Of a stretch of 14,185 nucleotides of DNA, positions 1-7,255 are shown one piece after another. Under the pieces are notes generated by a model. That model was not told where the DNA came from and made no database searches. It worked only from the letters and a program-made list of their open reading frames with translations. The stretch covers positions 1 through 14,185 of the forward strand of contig JASLAV010000116.1 of the NCBI GenBank assembly GCA_030146905.1, given 5' to 3'. Within the stretch, counting starts at the first letter, position 1. Every line of letters starts with the position of its first letter. Made by a program: the position numbers and the translations under genes. Origin of the DNA: Lentzea sp. (GTDB lineage: Bacteria > Actinomycetota > Actinomycetes > Mycobacteriales > Pseudonocardiaceae).

Positions 1-1
1 C

Positions 2-688
2 CTGGTCATCGGCGTGATGATGTGGGCGTTCTACGCCGGCGTCGACCCGGTGAAGGACCTGGGGCTGGGCAACAAGGACGAGCTGTTCGCCCACTTCATC
101 GTCAACGACCTGCCGAGCGGCCTGTCCGGTTTCGTGATCGCCGGGATCCTGGCGGCCGCGCTGTCGTCGTCGCTGGGCGCCTTGGCCTCCAGCACGGTCA
201 CGGACATCTACGAACGCATCCGCAAGACCCCGATGACCGATGAGGAACGCCTGCGCCACGGCCGGATCTGGACCGTGGCGTGGGCCGGGCTGCTGATCGT
301 CTGCGCGGGTCTGTTCGCCTCCTCGAACAAGACCACGGCGGACCCGATCGTGGTGCAGGCGCTCGGCATCGCCGGCTACACCTACGGCGCGCTGCTCGGG
401 GCCTTCCTCCTCGGCCTGGTCTTCAAGCGCGTCACGCAGGTGGACGCGATCATCGCGTTCGTGTCGACGGTGCTGGTCGTCGGTTTCGTGATCCTGGGGG
501 TCAAGTTCGTCGGCAGCACGCCGACGATCGACTTCGCGAAGGCCGACGCCACCAGGAAGTCCCTGACCGGCTGGTGGAACACGCCCCTGGGGGTGGCGGT
601 CACCCTGCTCGTCGGTGGGTTGCTGTCACTGCGGCACTCACGCGGTGTGGCGGTAGGCGACGAGCTCGATGTGAAGACGAAAGCCTAG
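2..688 (+). CDS. Sodium:solute symporter (SSS family), C-terminal fragment
   Basis: This is the C-terminal part of an integral membrane transporter; the start lies before the window and the frame is open from base 2. Members of the SSS family use the inward sodium gradient to import small solutes such as sugars, carboxylates or sialic acid. The fragment has several hydrophobic membrane segments. It also contains a small-residue/Ser-rich helix (FVIAGILAAALSSSLGALASS, about positions 130-195) that matches the family's sodium-site helix with consecutive serines. A second run, VQALGIAGYTYGALLGAFLLG (about 350-415), resembles a later SSS helix. The tail (VGDELDVKTKA) is hydrophilic and probably cytoplasmic. 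The substrate cannot be deduced. The last 51 bases overlap the 3' end of the opposite-strand acetyltransferase gene. The family call is firm and the substrate is unknown. Confidence 0.88.
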   Translation: MVIGVMMWAFYAGVDPVKDLGLGNKDELFAHFIVNDLPSGLSGFVIAGILAAALSSSLGALASSTVTDIYERIRKTPMTDEERLRHGRIWTVAWAGLLIVCAGLFASSNKTTADPIVVQALGIAGYTYGALLGAFLLGLVFKRVTQVDAIIAFVSTVLVVGFVILGVKFVGSTPTIDFAKADATRKSLTGWWNTPLGVAVTLLVGGLLSLRHSRGVAVGDELDVKTKA

Positions 689-1561
689 GCGGGCGAACAT
701 CTTCTGCGAGGACTCGTTGCCGGAGTAGATCGACGCGGCGGCCTGCGGTCGTGCACCGTGGTCCGCCGCGAGTTTCCACAGCAGTTCGGTGACGAGCGCG
801 GCACCCACGCCCTGACCCCGGACGCCGGGTTCGACGGCCACGAAGTCGATGTAGTACTCCTCCGGCTGCGCCTTGCCGGCGGCGTACCCGAGCACGCGCT
901 GGCCGTCCATGGCGACGACGACCGTGCGGGTCTTCGGATCGGAGTCCACGAGTTGTTTGCCGGACAAGTACGTCCGGGGGAAACATCGTTCGTGCAGGAC
1001 GGCGACGGCCTCGTGCACGAAGGGGTCGGTCGGGAGGACGCGCATCTCGCGTTCGCTGGGGCACTTCGCGTCCCGCAGCAGCAACGTGCGCAGATCGCCG
1101 TTGTCCAGCACGTGGATGGCGCTCGCCTTGCCGGCTGAGAAGCCGTGCCGTTCGGCGAACGCGGCCAGCCGCCGGTGAGCGGTGTGGCCGTAGAGCTCGA
1201 GGTCGGTGATGCCGGTGAGGAGCTCGGCGGCGCGCCGGAACATCGCGTCGGCGGTCTGGTCCCAGATGCGGCTGCCCGCCGGGTGGTTGACCGGTACGTC
1301 GACGAACGGGCCGTGCAGCCACGCGCGGTTGAGCTCCTGGTCGATCTCCACGCTGAGCATGCCGGTGATGTTGTCGTCGGCGTCGACGGCCACGACCGTG
1401 CAGTCGGCCCAGCTGGGCTCGAACTCGCCGAGCTCGGCGCGGAGCTCTTCGACTGTCTCACCGAGGTACCCGATGTGGTGCGCCTTGTCGGCCTGGAGCC
1501 GGACCAGCAGCGCCATCGTGGCGCCGAGGTCGCCAGGTTCGGCGAAACGGATGTCGTACAT
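638..1561 (-). CDS. Tandem GNAT-family N-acetyltransferase
   Basis: The protein has 307 residues from the ATG at 1561, about twice the size of one GNAT domain. The C-terminal half (about 172-305) carries the acetyl-CoA pyrophosphate-binding motif RGQGVG (248-253), preceded by the strand IDFVAVEPGVRG. A later N-x2-S pattern (N282, then KMFARLGFR) matches the usual end of a GNAT fold. The N-terminal half (MYDIRFAEPGD... to about 160) has a GNAT-like opening strand, LELYGHTAHRRLAAFAERHGF, but lacks a clear RGxGxG loop. It is therefore probably a degenerate second domain. The substrate is unknown. The open frame continues upstream to 2173, but that stretch is antisense to the TPR gene; the ATG before YDIRFAEPGD is a typical GNAT start. 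No clear ribosome-binding site precedes it. It is divergent from the TPR gene. Confidence 0.88.
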   Translation of the reverse strand: MYDIRFAEPGDLGATMALLVRLQADKAHHIGYLGETVEELRAELGEFEPSWADCTVVAVDADDNITGMLSVEIDQELNRAWLHGPFVDVPVNHPAGSRIWDQTADAMFRRAAELLTGITDLELYGHTAHRRLAAFAERHGFSAGKASAIHVLDNGDLRTLLLRDAKCPSEREMRVLPTDPFVHEAVAVLHERCFPRTYLSGKQLVDSDPKTRTVVVAMDGQRVLGYAAGKAQPEEYYIDFVAVEPGVRGQGVGAALVTELLWKLAADHGARPQAAASIYSGNESSQKMFARLGFRLHIELVAYRHTA

Positions 1562-1647
1562 GAGAGGAATGGTTGCTCGCACGGCCGTTCGAAGCGAGGG
1601 AGTTTTCCGGACGGCCAGAGCCACGAGCGTGCGGGCGCGCGGCTCTA

Positions 1648-1653
1648 TAGAAT
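1648..1653 (+). promoter_or_regulatory. -10 box TAGAAT for a leaderless TPR-gene transcript
   Basis: The hexamer TAGAAT fits the actinobacterial -10 consensus TANNNT and ends exactly 7 nt before the ATG at 1661. Transcription would then begin at or next to the start codon. There is no purine-rich ribosome-binding site in the 7-nt gap (CGCGTGG), which supports a leaderless mRNA. No convincing -35 box was seen. Confidence 0.6.
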
Positions 1654-1660
1654 CGCGTGG

Positions 1661-2158
1661 ATGCCCTCCGTGCGAGAACTGGAAGAGCTGGTGGCCGCGC
1701 AGCGAGCCGCGCTCGGCGCCGACCACCCCGAAACCATGGCCGTCCGCACCGACCTGGCCGGGTCCAGGGCGCATGCGGGTGACTTCAGGGGAGCGATCAC
1801 CGAGTTCAGGGCGCTGGTGAAGGACCGCACCGCGACAGCGGGCGCTGACGACCCCCTGACGCTCGGTGCCCGCCTGAGCCTGGTGAGGGTCCTGGGCACC
1901 GCGTCGCAGCTCACGAAGGCCATCGGCGTCTGCGAGCCCCTGCTGCGCGACCAGCTGCGCGTGCTCGGTCCCGAGCACGCGGACACCCTGGAGACCCGCC
2001 AGCTGCTCGCCAGCCTGCGCTACGCGGCCGGTGACGCCGAGGGCGCCGTCGAGGCGCTCGAGCAGTTGCTGGCGGCCCTGTCGCACGTGCTCATGCCCAC
2101 CCACCAGCGGATCACGCGGCTCAAGCGCGACATCGAGTTCCTGAAGCGCTCGGCCTGA
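1661..2158 (+). CDS. Small free-standing tetratricopeptide-repeat protein
   Basis: This 165-residue protein is built from about three TPR units of the long actinobacterial type (kinesin-light-chain-like). The telltale phrases are LGADHPETMAVRTDLAGSRA (about 18-37), GADDPLTLGARLSLVRVLG (61-79) and LGPEHADTLETRQLLASLRY (102-121). Each is followed by an A-G-D or similar turn and a helix such as GAITEFRALVKDR. Such repeats form helical scaffolds for protein-protein contacts and are often fused to NB-ARC ATPases or SARP regulators; here the repeat block stands alone. There is no signal peptide or membrane segment, so it is probably cytoplasmic. The start is the ATG at 1661, chosen because it sits 7 nt after a TAGAAT box. 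The partner and role are unknown. Confidence 0.8.
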   Translation: MPSVRELEELVAAQRAALGADHPETMAVRTDLAGSRAHAGDFRGAITEFRALVKDRTATAGADDPLTLGARLSLVRVLGTASQLTKAIGVCEPLLRDQLRVLGPEHADTLETRQLLASLRYAAGDAEGAVEALEQLLAALSHVLMPTHQRITRLKRDIEFLKRSA

Positions 2159-2243
2159 GGTGGGAGACAACACTCACACCGGCGTCGGGGCGACACCGAG
2201 ATTCGGGCTTGCAGGGCTGGTGAGGGTGGGGGACTCTTTTACA

Positions 2244-2582
2244 GTGAGTGAGGAAACGATCCAACTCGATCTCAACGAATCCGGGGTGGCCGTCGACCTG
2301 CCCTTGCCGCCGAACAACCGGGACGGTGTCCAGGGTGTTCCGTATCGGCCGGTCGAATTCCGAGACGATGATCTGCCGGCCGCGCTGGAACGTGCTGCCG
2401 CCTGGTTGCGGCAGACCCAGGAGTGGCTGGGCGAGCCCGTGGACGTCATCGCAGTGCATCTCGACTACGACGACACCCATGGCAACCCGTACTACGACCT
2501 CAAGTTGCTCTGCAACGACGAGGACCTGGCGGGCGTGCCCAAGGTCATGCGAGAACACGAAGGGGCCGCTACCGGCCAGTAG
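2244..2582 (+). CDS. Hypothetical acidic protein, 112 residues
   Basis: I do not recognise this family. The protein is acidic and soluble, with no signal peptide, membrane helix or cysteine motif. It has a proline-containing N-terminal section (VDLPLPPNNRDG, 17-28) and an amphipathic helix rich in Ala and Trp (LPAALERAAAWLRQTQEWLG, 44-63). A strand follows with a dense aspartate patch (VHLDYDDTHGNPYYDLKLL, 71-89), which could bind metal, but this is only a guess. The start is taken as GTG 2244. The open frame runs back to 2160, but that stretch uses codons atypical here (aga, ctt, ttt, tct). A GGGGGA stretch also lies about 10 nt before 2244. Its stop at 2580-2582 lies in a palindrome just upstream of plsC. 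Confidence 0.65.
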   Translation: MSEETIQLDLNESGVAVDLPLPPNNRDGVQGVPYRPVEFRDDDLPAALERAAAWLRQTQEWLGEPVDVIAVHLDYDDTHGNPYYDLKLLCNDEDLAGVPKVMREHEGAATGQ

Positions 2583-2595
2583 CCGTTACGGCTAC
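2579..2595. repeat. Perfect 7-bp inverted repeat GTAGCCG-TTA-CGGCTAC
   Basis: GTAGCCG (2579-2585) and CGGCTAC (2589-2595) are exact reverse complements separated by TTA. The repeat contains the stop codon of the upstream gene and runs into the putative -10 of plsC (TACCGT, 2593-2598). It could be a repressor operator for plsC or a short hairpin at the gene boundary. Confidence 0.5.
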
Positions 2596-2598
2596 CGT
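2593..2598 (+). promoter_or_regulatory. Candidate -10 box TACCGT for plsC
   Basis: TACCGT fits TANNNT and ends 8 nt before the plsC ATG at 2607, so the transcript would start at or about 1 nt before the start codon. A GGAAG stretch (2601-2605) leaves only 1 nt to the ATG, too close for a normal ribosome-binding site. This favours the leaderless reading. No clear -35 box was seen, and read-through from the upstream genes is also possible. Confidence 0.4.
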
Positions 2599-2606
2599 TC
2601 GGAAGC

Positions 2607-3320
2607 ATGTCGGATCGCGTATATCCCCCGGTGATCGCCGCAGCGAAGCTCATGTTCAAGGTGCTGGACCTGCGGATCACCGTCGAAGGGGCGCACCACG
2701 TCCCGCGGACGGGTGGAGCAGTGCTGGCGTCCAACCACGTCAGCTACCTCGACTTCATCTTCGCGGGCTACGGTGCGCACCCTTCAAAGCGCCTCACGCG
2801 GTTCATGGCGAAGCACGAGATCTTCGCCAACAAGATCGCAGGCCCGCTCATGCGTGGCATGCACCACATCCCCGTCGACCGGAGCGCGGGCCAGGCCTCC
2901 TACCAGCAGGCACTGTCCGCGCTCCGCACCGGCGAGGTGGTCGGGATCTTCCCAGAGGCCACCATCAGCCGTTCGTTCACGGTCAAGGACATCAAGTCCG
3001 GCGCGAACCGTCTGGCGCACGAGGCCGGCGTTCCGCTCATCCCCGTCGCGTTGTGGGGCACCCAGCGGCTCTGGACCAAGGGCCGTCCCAAGGACCTGAC
3101 CCAGCGGCACGTGCCGATCACCATCCTCATCGGTGAGCCGTTCGAGGCCTCCCCCGACGACTCCGGTGACGTCGTGCTGCGCAAGCGCATGCAGGACCTG
3201 CTGGAGACCGCGCAGTCCCGGTACCCGAACGAGCCGGGCGCGTGGTGGGTTCCTGCCCACCTCGGCGGCACCGCCCCGACGCCGGAAGAGGCGGCCGAGC
3301 TGGACAGGAGGGGTCGCTGA
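2607..3320 (+). CDS. plsC: 1-acyl-sn-glycerol-3-phosphate acyltransferase (PlsC family)
   Basis: This family transfers a fatty acyl group to lysophosphatidic acid or a related acceptor at the inner face of the membrane, a step in phospholipid synthesis. The 237 residues contain the four family blocks in order. They are the catalytic H-x4-D in NHVSYLD (H44, D49), acceptor-binding KHEIFANKIAGPLMRGMHHIPVDR (69-92), GIFPEATIS (113-121) and GVPLIPVALWG (141-151). Block III reads EAT instead of the commoner EGT. The overall length is normal for the short soluble or peripheral members. The start is ATG 2607, 24 nt after the preceding stop. The C-terminal tail (from about 205) is proline-rich and typical of actinobacterial homologues. 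Several paralogues usually exist per genome, so the exact acceptor is not certain. It faces smc across a hairpin at 3434-3480. Confidence 0.88.
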   Translation: MSDRVYPPVIAAAKLMFKVLDLRITVEGAHHVPRTGGAVLASNHVSYLDFIFAGYGAHPSKRLTRFMAKHEIFANKIAGPLMRGMHHIPVDRSAGQASYQQALSALRTGEVVGIFPEATISRSFTVKDIKSGANRLAHEAGVPLIPVALWGTQRLWTKGRPKDLTQRHVPITILIGEPFEASPDDSGDVVLRKRMQDLLETAQSRYPNEPGAWWVPAHLGGTAPTPEEAAELDRRGR

Positions 3321-3553
3321 CCAGCTCGTACAAGGTTTTCACAACACCGTTCGGGCACAGTGGTACTGCGCACCCGAGGCGGTGAGGTGCAACTGGGGGA
3401 GCTCACCGCCGACGGCGCCAGGATGGGTCAGCACGGTGATGGGGGACTTCCCCACCCTTCGGGGCCGGGGAAGGTCACCGCGCTGGCACAGCCTGAGGCA
3501 GAGACCGCGGCCGAAGCTCGGTTCAGCCCCCAGGCACCGCTCCGGCCGCCCTC
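3321..3553. other. Convergent intergenic region between plsC and smc
   Basis: This 233-bp gap has no convincing gene. Short open frames exist on both strands, but their translations are low in conserved features and no start is backed by a ribosome-binding site or TANNNT box. The notable content is the long imperfect hairpin at 3434-3480. Confidence 0.6.
3434..3480. terminator. Long nested hairpin with TTCG loop, candidate bidirectional terminator
   Basis: Three nested stems share one axis. The outer stem is CGGTGA (3434-3439) with TCACCG (3475-3480). The middle stem is CTTCCCC (3447-3453) with GGGGAAG (3467-3473). The inner stem is CCC (3455-3457) with GGG (3462-3464), closing on a TTCG tetraloop. 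This gives 16 base pairs, nearly all strong in the core. It lies between the 3' ends of the convergent plsC and smc genes, where a terminator for both is expected. There is no U-tract on either side, as is common for actinobacterial hairpins. Confidence 0.65.
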
Positions 3554-6500
3554 TCACGCCTCGGCTTCCGCCGGTTGCGGCGCAGCTGCAGAAGGTTCAG
3601 CAGGCTTTGCGGCCGCACGCGCGGGCTCGTCGGCGGACGAGCGCAGCCGCTGCGAGATCACCTGCGAGATGCCGTCACCGCGCATCGAGACGCCGTACAG
3701 CGCGTCCGCGATCTCCATGGTCGGCTTCTGGTGCGTGATGATCAGCAGCTGCGACCGCTCCCGCAGCTGCTCGAACAGGCCGATCAGCCGGTGCAGGTTC
3801 GTGTCGTCCAGCGCCGCCTCGACCTCGTCCATCACGTAGAACGGTGAGGGGCGGGCGCGGAAGATCGCGACCAGCATCGCGACCGCGGCCAGCGACTTCT
3901 CGCCACCGGAGAGCAGCGACAGCCGCTTGACCTTCTTGCCGGGCGGGCGCGCCTCCAGCTCGATGCCGGTGGTCAGCATGTCGTCGGGCTCTGTGAGCAC
4001 CAGACGGCCCTCGCCGCCGGGGAACAGGACCTTGAAGACGATCTCGAACTCGCGCGCCACGTCCTCGTAGGCCAGCGAGAAGACCTCCAGGATCTTGTCG
4101 TCGACCTCCTTCACGACGGTCAGCAGGTCGCGGCGGGTGTCCTTGATGTCCTCGAGCTGGGTCGAGAGGAACTTGTAGCGCTCCTCCAGCGCGGCGAACT
4201 CCTCCAGCGCGAGCGGGTTCACCTTGCCCAGCAACGAGAGGTCGCGCTCGGCGCGCTTGGCGCGGCGGGCCTGCGTGTCGCGGTCGTACGGCATCGGCTG
4301 CGGCTCGGAGACCTGCTCACCGCGTTCCTTGGCAGCCTGGTACTCGGCCATCTCCGCGGCGGAGGCGGGCACGGGGACGTCCGGCCCGTACTCGTTGATC
4401 AGGTCGTCGAGACCGATGCCGAAGTCCTCGGCGATCTTGGTCTCGAGCTGCTCGATGCGCAGGCGCTGCTCGGCCCTGAGCACCTCGTCGCGGTGCACGG
4501 CGTCGACGAGCTTCTCCAGCTCGCCGGACATCTCGCGGACCAGGTTGCGGACCTGGGTCAGCAGGAGCTCGTGCTGGGAACGGCGTTCCTGGGCCTGGTC
4601 GCGTTCGCGGGCGGCACGGGCCAGCGAGATCTCGATGCGTTCCAGCGCCTGCTCGCCGCCACGGACCACGGCCTTCGCCACGACGGCACCGCGTGCACGG
4701 TGAGCCGTGGCGCGGGCGTGGCGTTCACGTGCCTCACGTTCGGCACGGGCCGCACGACGCAGCGCGTCCGCCTTGCCCTGCACCGCACGCGCGCGCTCCT
4801 CGGCGGTGCGCTGCACGAGCCGTGCGTCCATCTCGGCCTGACGCGCGGACGCGAGCTCGGCGGCCAGCGCGTCGCGCTGCTCGGTGTCCGGCTCGTCGTC
4901 GAGCGTCTGCTCCTCCTCGGCCATCAGCAGCCGCTCTTCGAGCTCGCCCAGCTTCATCAGGGCTTCCTCGCGGGAGCGCTCGACCTTGGCGCGCTGCTCG
5001 CTGATGCGGCTGACCTCGGCCTCGGCGGCCCGCACCGCGGTGGCCATCCGGTTCAGCCGTTCGCCGGAGCGGGCCTGGCGGACCTTGGCCTCCTGCACGG
5101 CCTCCTTGACCGCGTCGAGCACCTTGCGGCGGGCCTGCTGCTCGGCGCGGGCGCCCTCCAACGCCGCCGACGCGTGCTCCAGCGCGCGTTCCGCGGTCGC
5201 CAGCTGCTCCTGGGCCTCGTCGACGGCGGCCTGGACCTCGATCACGCTCTGGCCCCGGCCGCCCGATCCACCGACGGCCCAGTCCGCGCCGAAGAGGTCG
5301 CCGTCGCGCGTCACCGCGCGGACGTTCAGGCTGGCGGCGGTGTCCAGGTCGTCCACCACGGCAAGGCGGTCCAGCGCGCGAGCGAGTGCCGGACGCAACG
5401 CCTCGGGGGCGTGCACGACGTCGATCGCCCAGCGCGCGCCGTGCGGAAGGGAGCCCCACCGCGAGGTGTCCACAGTGGACCCGTGCGAGCCGATCAGCAC
5501 GCCCGCGCGTCCGGCGTCCTTCTCCTTCAACAGCTTCAACGCCGCGAGCGCGCCGTCACCGGAGGACACCGCGACGGCGTCCGCGATCGGGCCGAGCGCG
5601 GCGGCCAGCGCCACCTCGAAACCCGGCTCGACGGTCAGGAGCGCGGCCACGGAACCCAGCAGGCCCGGCACGTCCGACGCGAGCAGCGCGCCGGCGCCGT
5701 CCTTGCGGGTCAGGCCCAACGACAGCGCGTCGACGCGCGCACGCCACGACGCGATGTCGCGTTCCGCGGTGCGTTCGGCCTTGACCAGCTCCTCGACGCG
5801 CTGCCTCGCCGCGTCGTTGGACTGCACGGCCTGGCGGTGGCGTTCGTCGAGGCCGTGGTCGTCCTCGTCCTCGGTGCCGGTGATCTCGCGGACCTCCGCC
5901 AGCTCCATCGACGCGAGCTCGACGCGTTCGGACGCCTCGGCCAGCGTGACGGACAGCCGTTCGATCTCCTCCGCGGTCGCGCTCGTCTTGCTGCGCAACG
6001 CTTCCACCTGACCGGACAGGCGGGCGAGGCCCTCCCTGCGGTCGGCGATCGCGCGGACGGCCGCGATGTGCGCCTTCTCCGCCTGCGAGACCATGCGCTC
6101 CAGCTCGGACCGCGTCTCGACGGCCTCCGCGAGCGCGATGCGGGCCTCGGTCACGCCCTCCTGGAGCTCCAGCTCCATCTCGGCGGTCTCCTCGGCCTCG
6201 CGGTCGAGGTCGTCGGGGTCGCGGCCCCTGCTGGGCGCGTCCACGTCGGCGGACAGGTGGCGGGCGCGTTCGGCGGCGAGGCGGACGGTGCCGCGGAGGC
6301 GTTCCTCCAGAGCGGACAGCCGGTACCAGGTGTCCTGCGCTGCCTGCAGCTTCGGCGAGTCGGCCGCGACGCGCTCCTCCAGCTCGTTCTGCTGGTACTG
6401 CGCGGCCTGCAACGCCTTCTCGACCTCGGCGCGGCGCTGGCGGGCCTTCGCCTCGTCGTGCTCCTCCTGCGCGATGGCCTCGCGCTGCGTCACGAGGTCG

Positions 6501-7195
6501 TCGGCGAGCAGGCGGAGCTTGCTGTCCCGCAGTTCGGACTGGACGGTCTGCGCGCGACGGGCGATCTCGGCCTGCTTGCCGAGCGGCTTGAGCTGGCGGC
6601 GCAGCTCCGCGGTGAGGTCGGTGAGGCGCGTCAGGTTCGCCTGCATCGCCTCCAGCTTGCGCAGCGCCTTCTCCTTGCGCTTGCGGTGCTTCAGGACGCC
6701 GGCGGCCTCTTCGATGAACGCGCGCCGCTCCTCCGGTTTGGACTCGAGGATGGCGGCGAGCTGGCCCTGTCCGACGATCACGTGCATCTCGCGGCCGATG
6801 CCGGAGTCGGACAGCAGTTCCTGGATGTCCATCAGGCGGCACGAGTTGCCGTTGATCTCGTACTCGGTGGCGCCCTCGCGGAACATGCGGCGGGTGATCG
6901 ACACCTCGGTGTACTCGATCGGCAGCATGCCGTCGGCGTTGTCGATCGTCAGCGTCACCTCGGCGCGGCCGAGCGGCGCACGGCCGGACGTGCCGGCGAA
7001 GATGACGTCCTCCATCTTGCCGCCGCGCAGGTCCTTGGCACCCTGCGTGCCCATCACCCAGCGCAGCGCGTCGAGCACGTTGGACTTGCCGGACCCGTTG
7101 GGGCCGACCACGCAGGTGATGCCGGGCTCGAAGCGCAGCGTGGTAGCCGAGGCGAAGGACTTGAAGCCCTTCAGCGTCAGGCTCTTGAGATGCAC
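3554..7195 (-). CDS. smc: Chromosome segregation ATPase SMC
   Basis: SMC is the core ATPase of bacterial condensin. It dimerises at its hinge, works with ScpA/ScpB and organises newly replicated chromosomes near the origin. From GTG 7195 the protein has 1213 residues, normal for the family. The N-terminal head has Walker A GPNGSGKSN (31-39). Long charged coiled coils flank a hinge at roughly 495-660 (VPGLLGSVAALLTVEPGFE). The C-terminal head has the signature LSGGEK (1095-1100), Walker B FYVMDEVEAALD (about 1119-1130) and the H-loop IITHQKPT (H1155). An Ala/Pro/Glu-rich tail ends the protein. The start was chosen because MHLKSLTLKGFKSF is the family N terminus and GTG 7195 lies 7 nt after a TACTCT box; the frame extends six codons further to a TTG at 7213. 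It is downstream of the anti-sigma gene, with its own likely promoter. Confidence 0.97.
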   Translation of the reverse strand: MHLKSLTLKGFKSFASATTLRFEPGITCVVGPNGSGKSNVLDALRWVMGTQGAKDLRGGKMEDVIFAGTSGRAPLGRAEVTLTIDNADGMLPIEYTEVSITRRMFREGATEYEINGNSCRLMDIQELLSDSGIGREMHVIVGQGQLAAILESKPEERRAFIEEAAGVLKHRKRKEKALRKLEAMQANLTRLTDLTAELRRQLKPLGKQAEIARRAQTVQSELRDSKLRLLADDLVTQREAIAQEEHDEAKARQRRAEVEKALQAAQYQQNELEERVAADSPKLQAAQDTWYRLSALEERLRGTVRLAAERARHLSADVDAPSRGRDPDDLDREAEETAEMELELQEGVTEARIALAEAVETRSELERMVSQAEKAHIAAVRAIADRREGLARLSGQVEALRSKTSATAEEIERLSVTLAEASERVELASMELAEVREITGTEDEDDHGLDERHRQAVQSNDAARQRVEELVKAERTAERDIASWRARVDALSLGLTRKDGAGALLASDVPGLLGSVAALLTVEPGFEVALAAALGPIADAVAVSSGDGALAALKLLKEKDAGRAGVLIGSHGSTVDTSRWGSLPHGARWAIDVVHAPEALRPALARALDRLAVVDDLDTAASLNVRAVTRDGDLFGADWAVGGSGGRGQSVIEVQAAVDEAQEQLATAERALEHASAALEGARAEQQARRKVLDAVKEAVQEAKVRQARSGERLNRMATAVRAAEAEVSRISEQRAKVERSREEALMKLGELEERLLMAEEEQTLDDEPDTEQRDALAAELASARQAEMDARLVQRTAEERARAVQGKADALRRAARAEREARERHARATAHRARGAVVAKAVVRGGEQALERIEISLARAARERDQAQERRSQHELLLTQVRNLVREMSGELEKLVDAVHRDEVLRAEQRLRIEQLETKIAEDFGIGLDDLINEYGPDVPVPASAAEMAEYQAAKERGEQVSEPQPMPYDRDTQARRAKRAERDLSLLGKVNPLALEEFAALEERYKFLSTQLEDIKDTRRDLLTVVKEVDDKILEVFSLAYEDVAREFEIVFKVLFPGGEGRLVLTEPDDMLTTGIELEARPPGKKVKRLSLLSGGEKSLAAVAMLVAIFRARPSPFYVMDEVEAALDDTNLHRLIGLFEQLRERSQLLIITHQKPTMEIADALYGVSMRGDGISQVISQRLRSSADEPARAAAKPAEPSAAAPQPAEAEA

Positions 7196-7202
7196 GCCGC
7201 GC

Positions 7203-7208
7203 AGAGTA
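7203..7208 (-). promoter_or_regulatory. -10 box TACTCT for a leaderless smc transcript
   Basis: On the minus strand TACTCT is followed by the 7-nt spacer GCGCGGC and then the GTG start at 7195. This is the same TANNNT-N7-start geometry as at 1648-1663. There is no ribosome-binding site in the spacer. It suggests smc can be transcribed independently of the upstream sigma/anti-sigma genes. Confidence 0.55.
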
Positions 7209-7255
7209 CCCAAGCGCTTGCCACGGACGGGGGAGGCATGGCCTGAGCTGCGTTT

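Noticed and set aside
1581..1616. Direct repeat ACGGCC at 1581 and 1611, 30 bp apart
   Set aside because: Six-base GC-rich repeats are common at this composition and nothing else supports a site.
1562..2173. Upstream extension of the acetyltransferase frame to 2173
   Set aside because: The added 204 residues lie antisense to the TPR gene and show no domain; the GNAT fold begins at the ATG at 1561.
2160..2243. Earlier GTG start for the acidic protein at 2160
   Set aside because: The segment uses codons rare in this window (aga, ctt, ttt, tct) and has no ribosome-binding site. GTG 2244 has a G-rich stretch upstream.
3339..3557. Short minus-strand open frame after smc (72 codons)
   Set aside because: There is no recognisable feature and no start signal, and it contains the hairpin at 3434-3480.
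4493..7246. A 917-codon open frame on the plus strand opposite smc
   Set aside because: It is the antisense shadow of a high-GC coding sequence. Its translation is Leu/Gly/Arg/His-rich without motifs, while the minus strand encodes an intact SMC.
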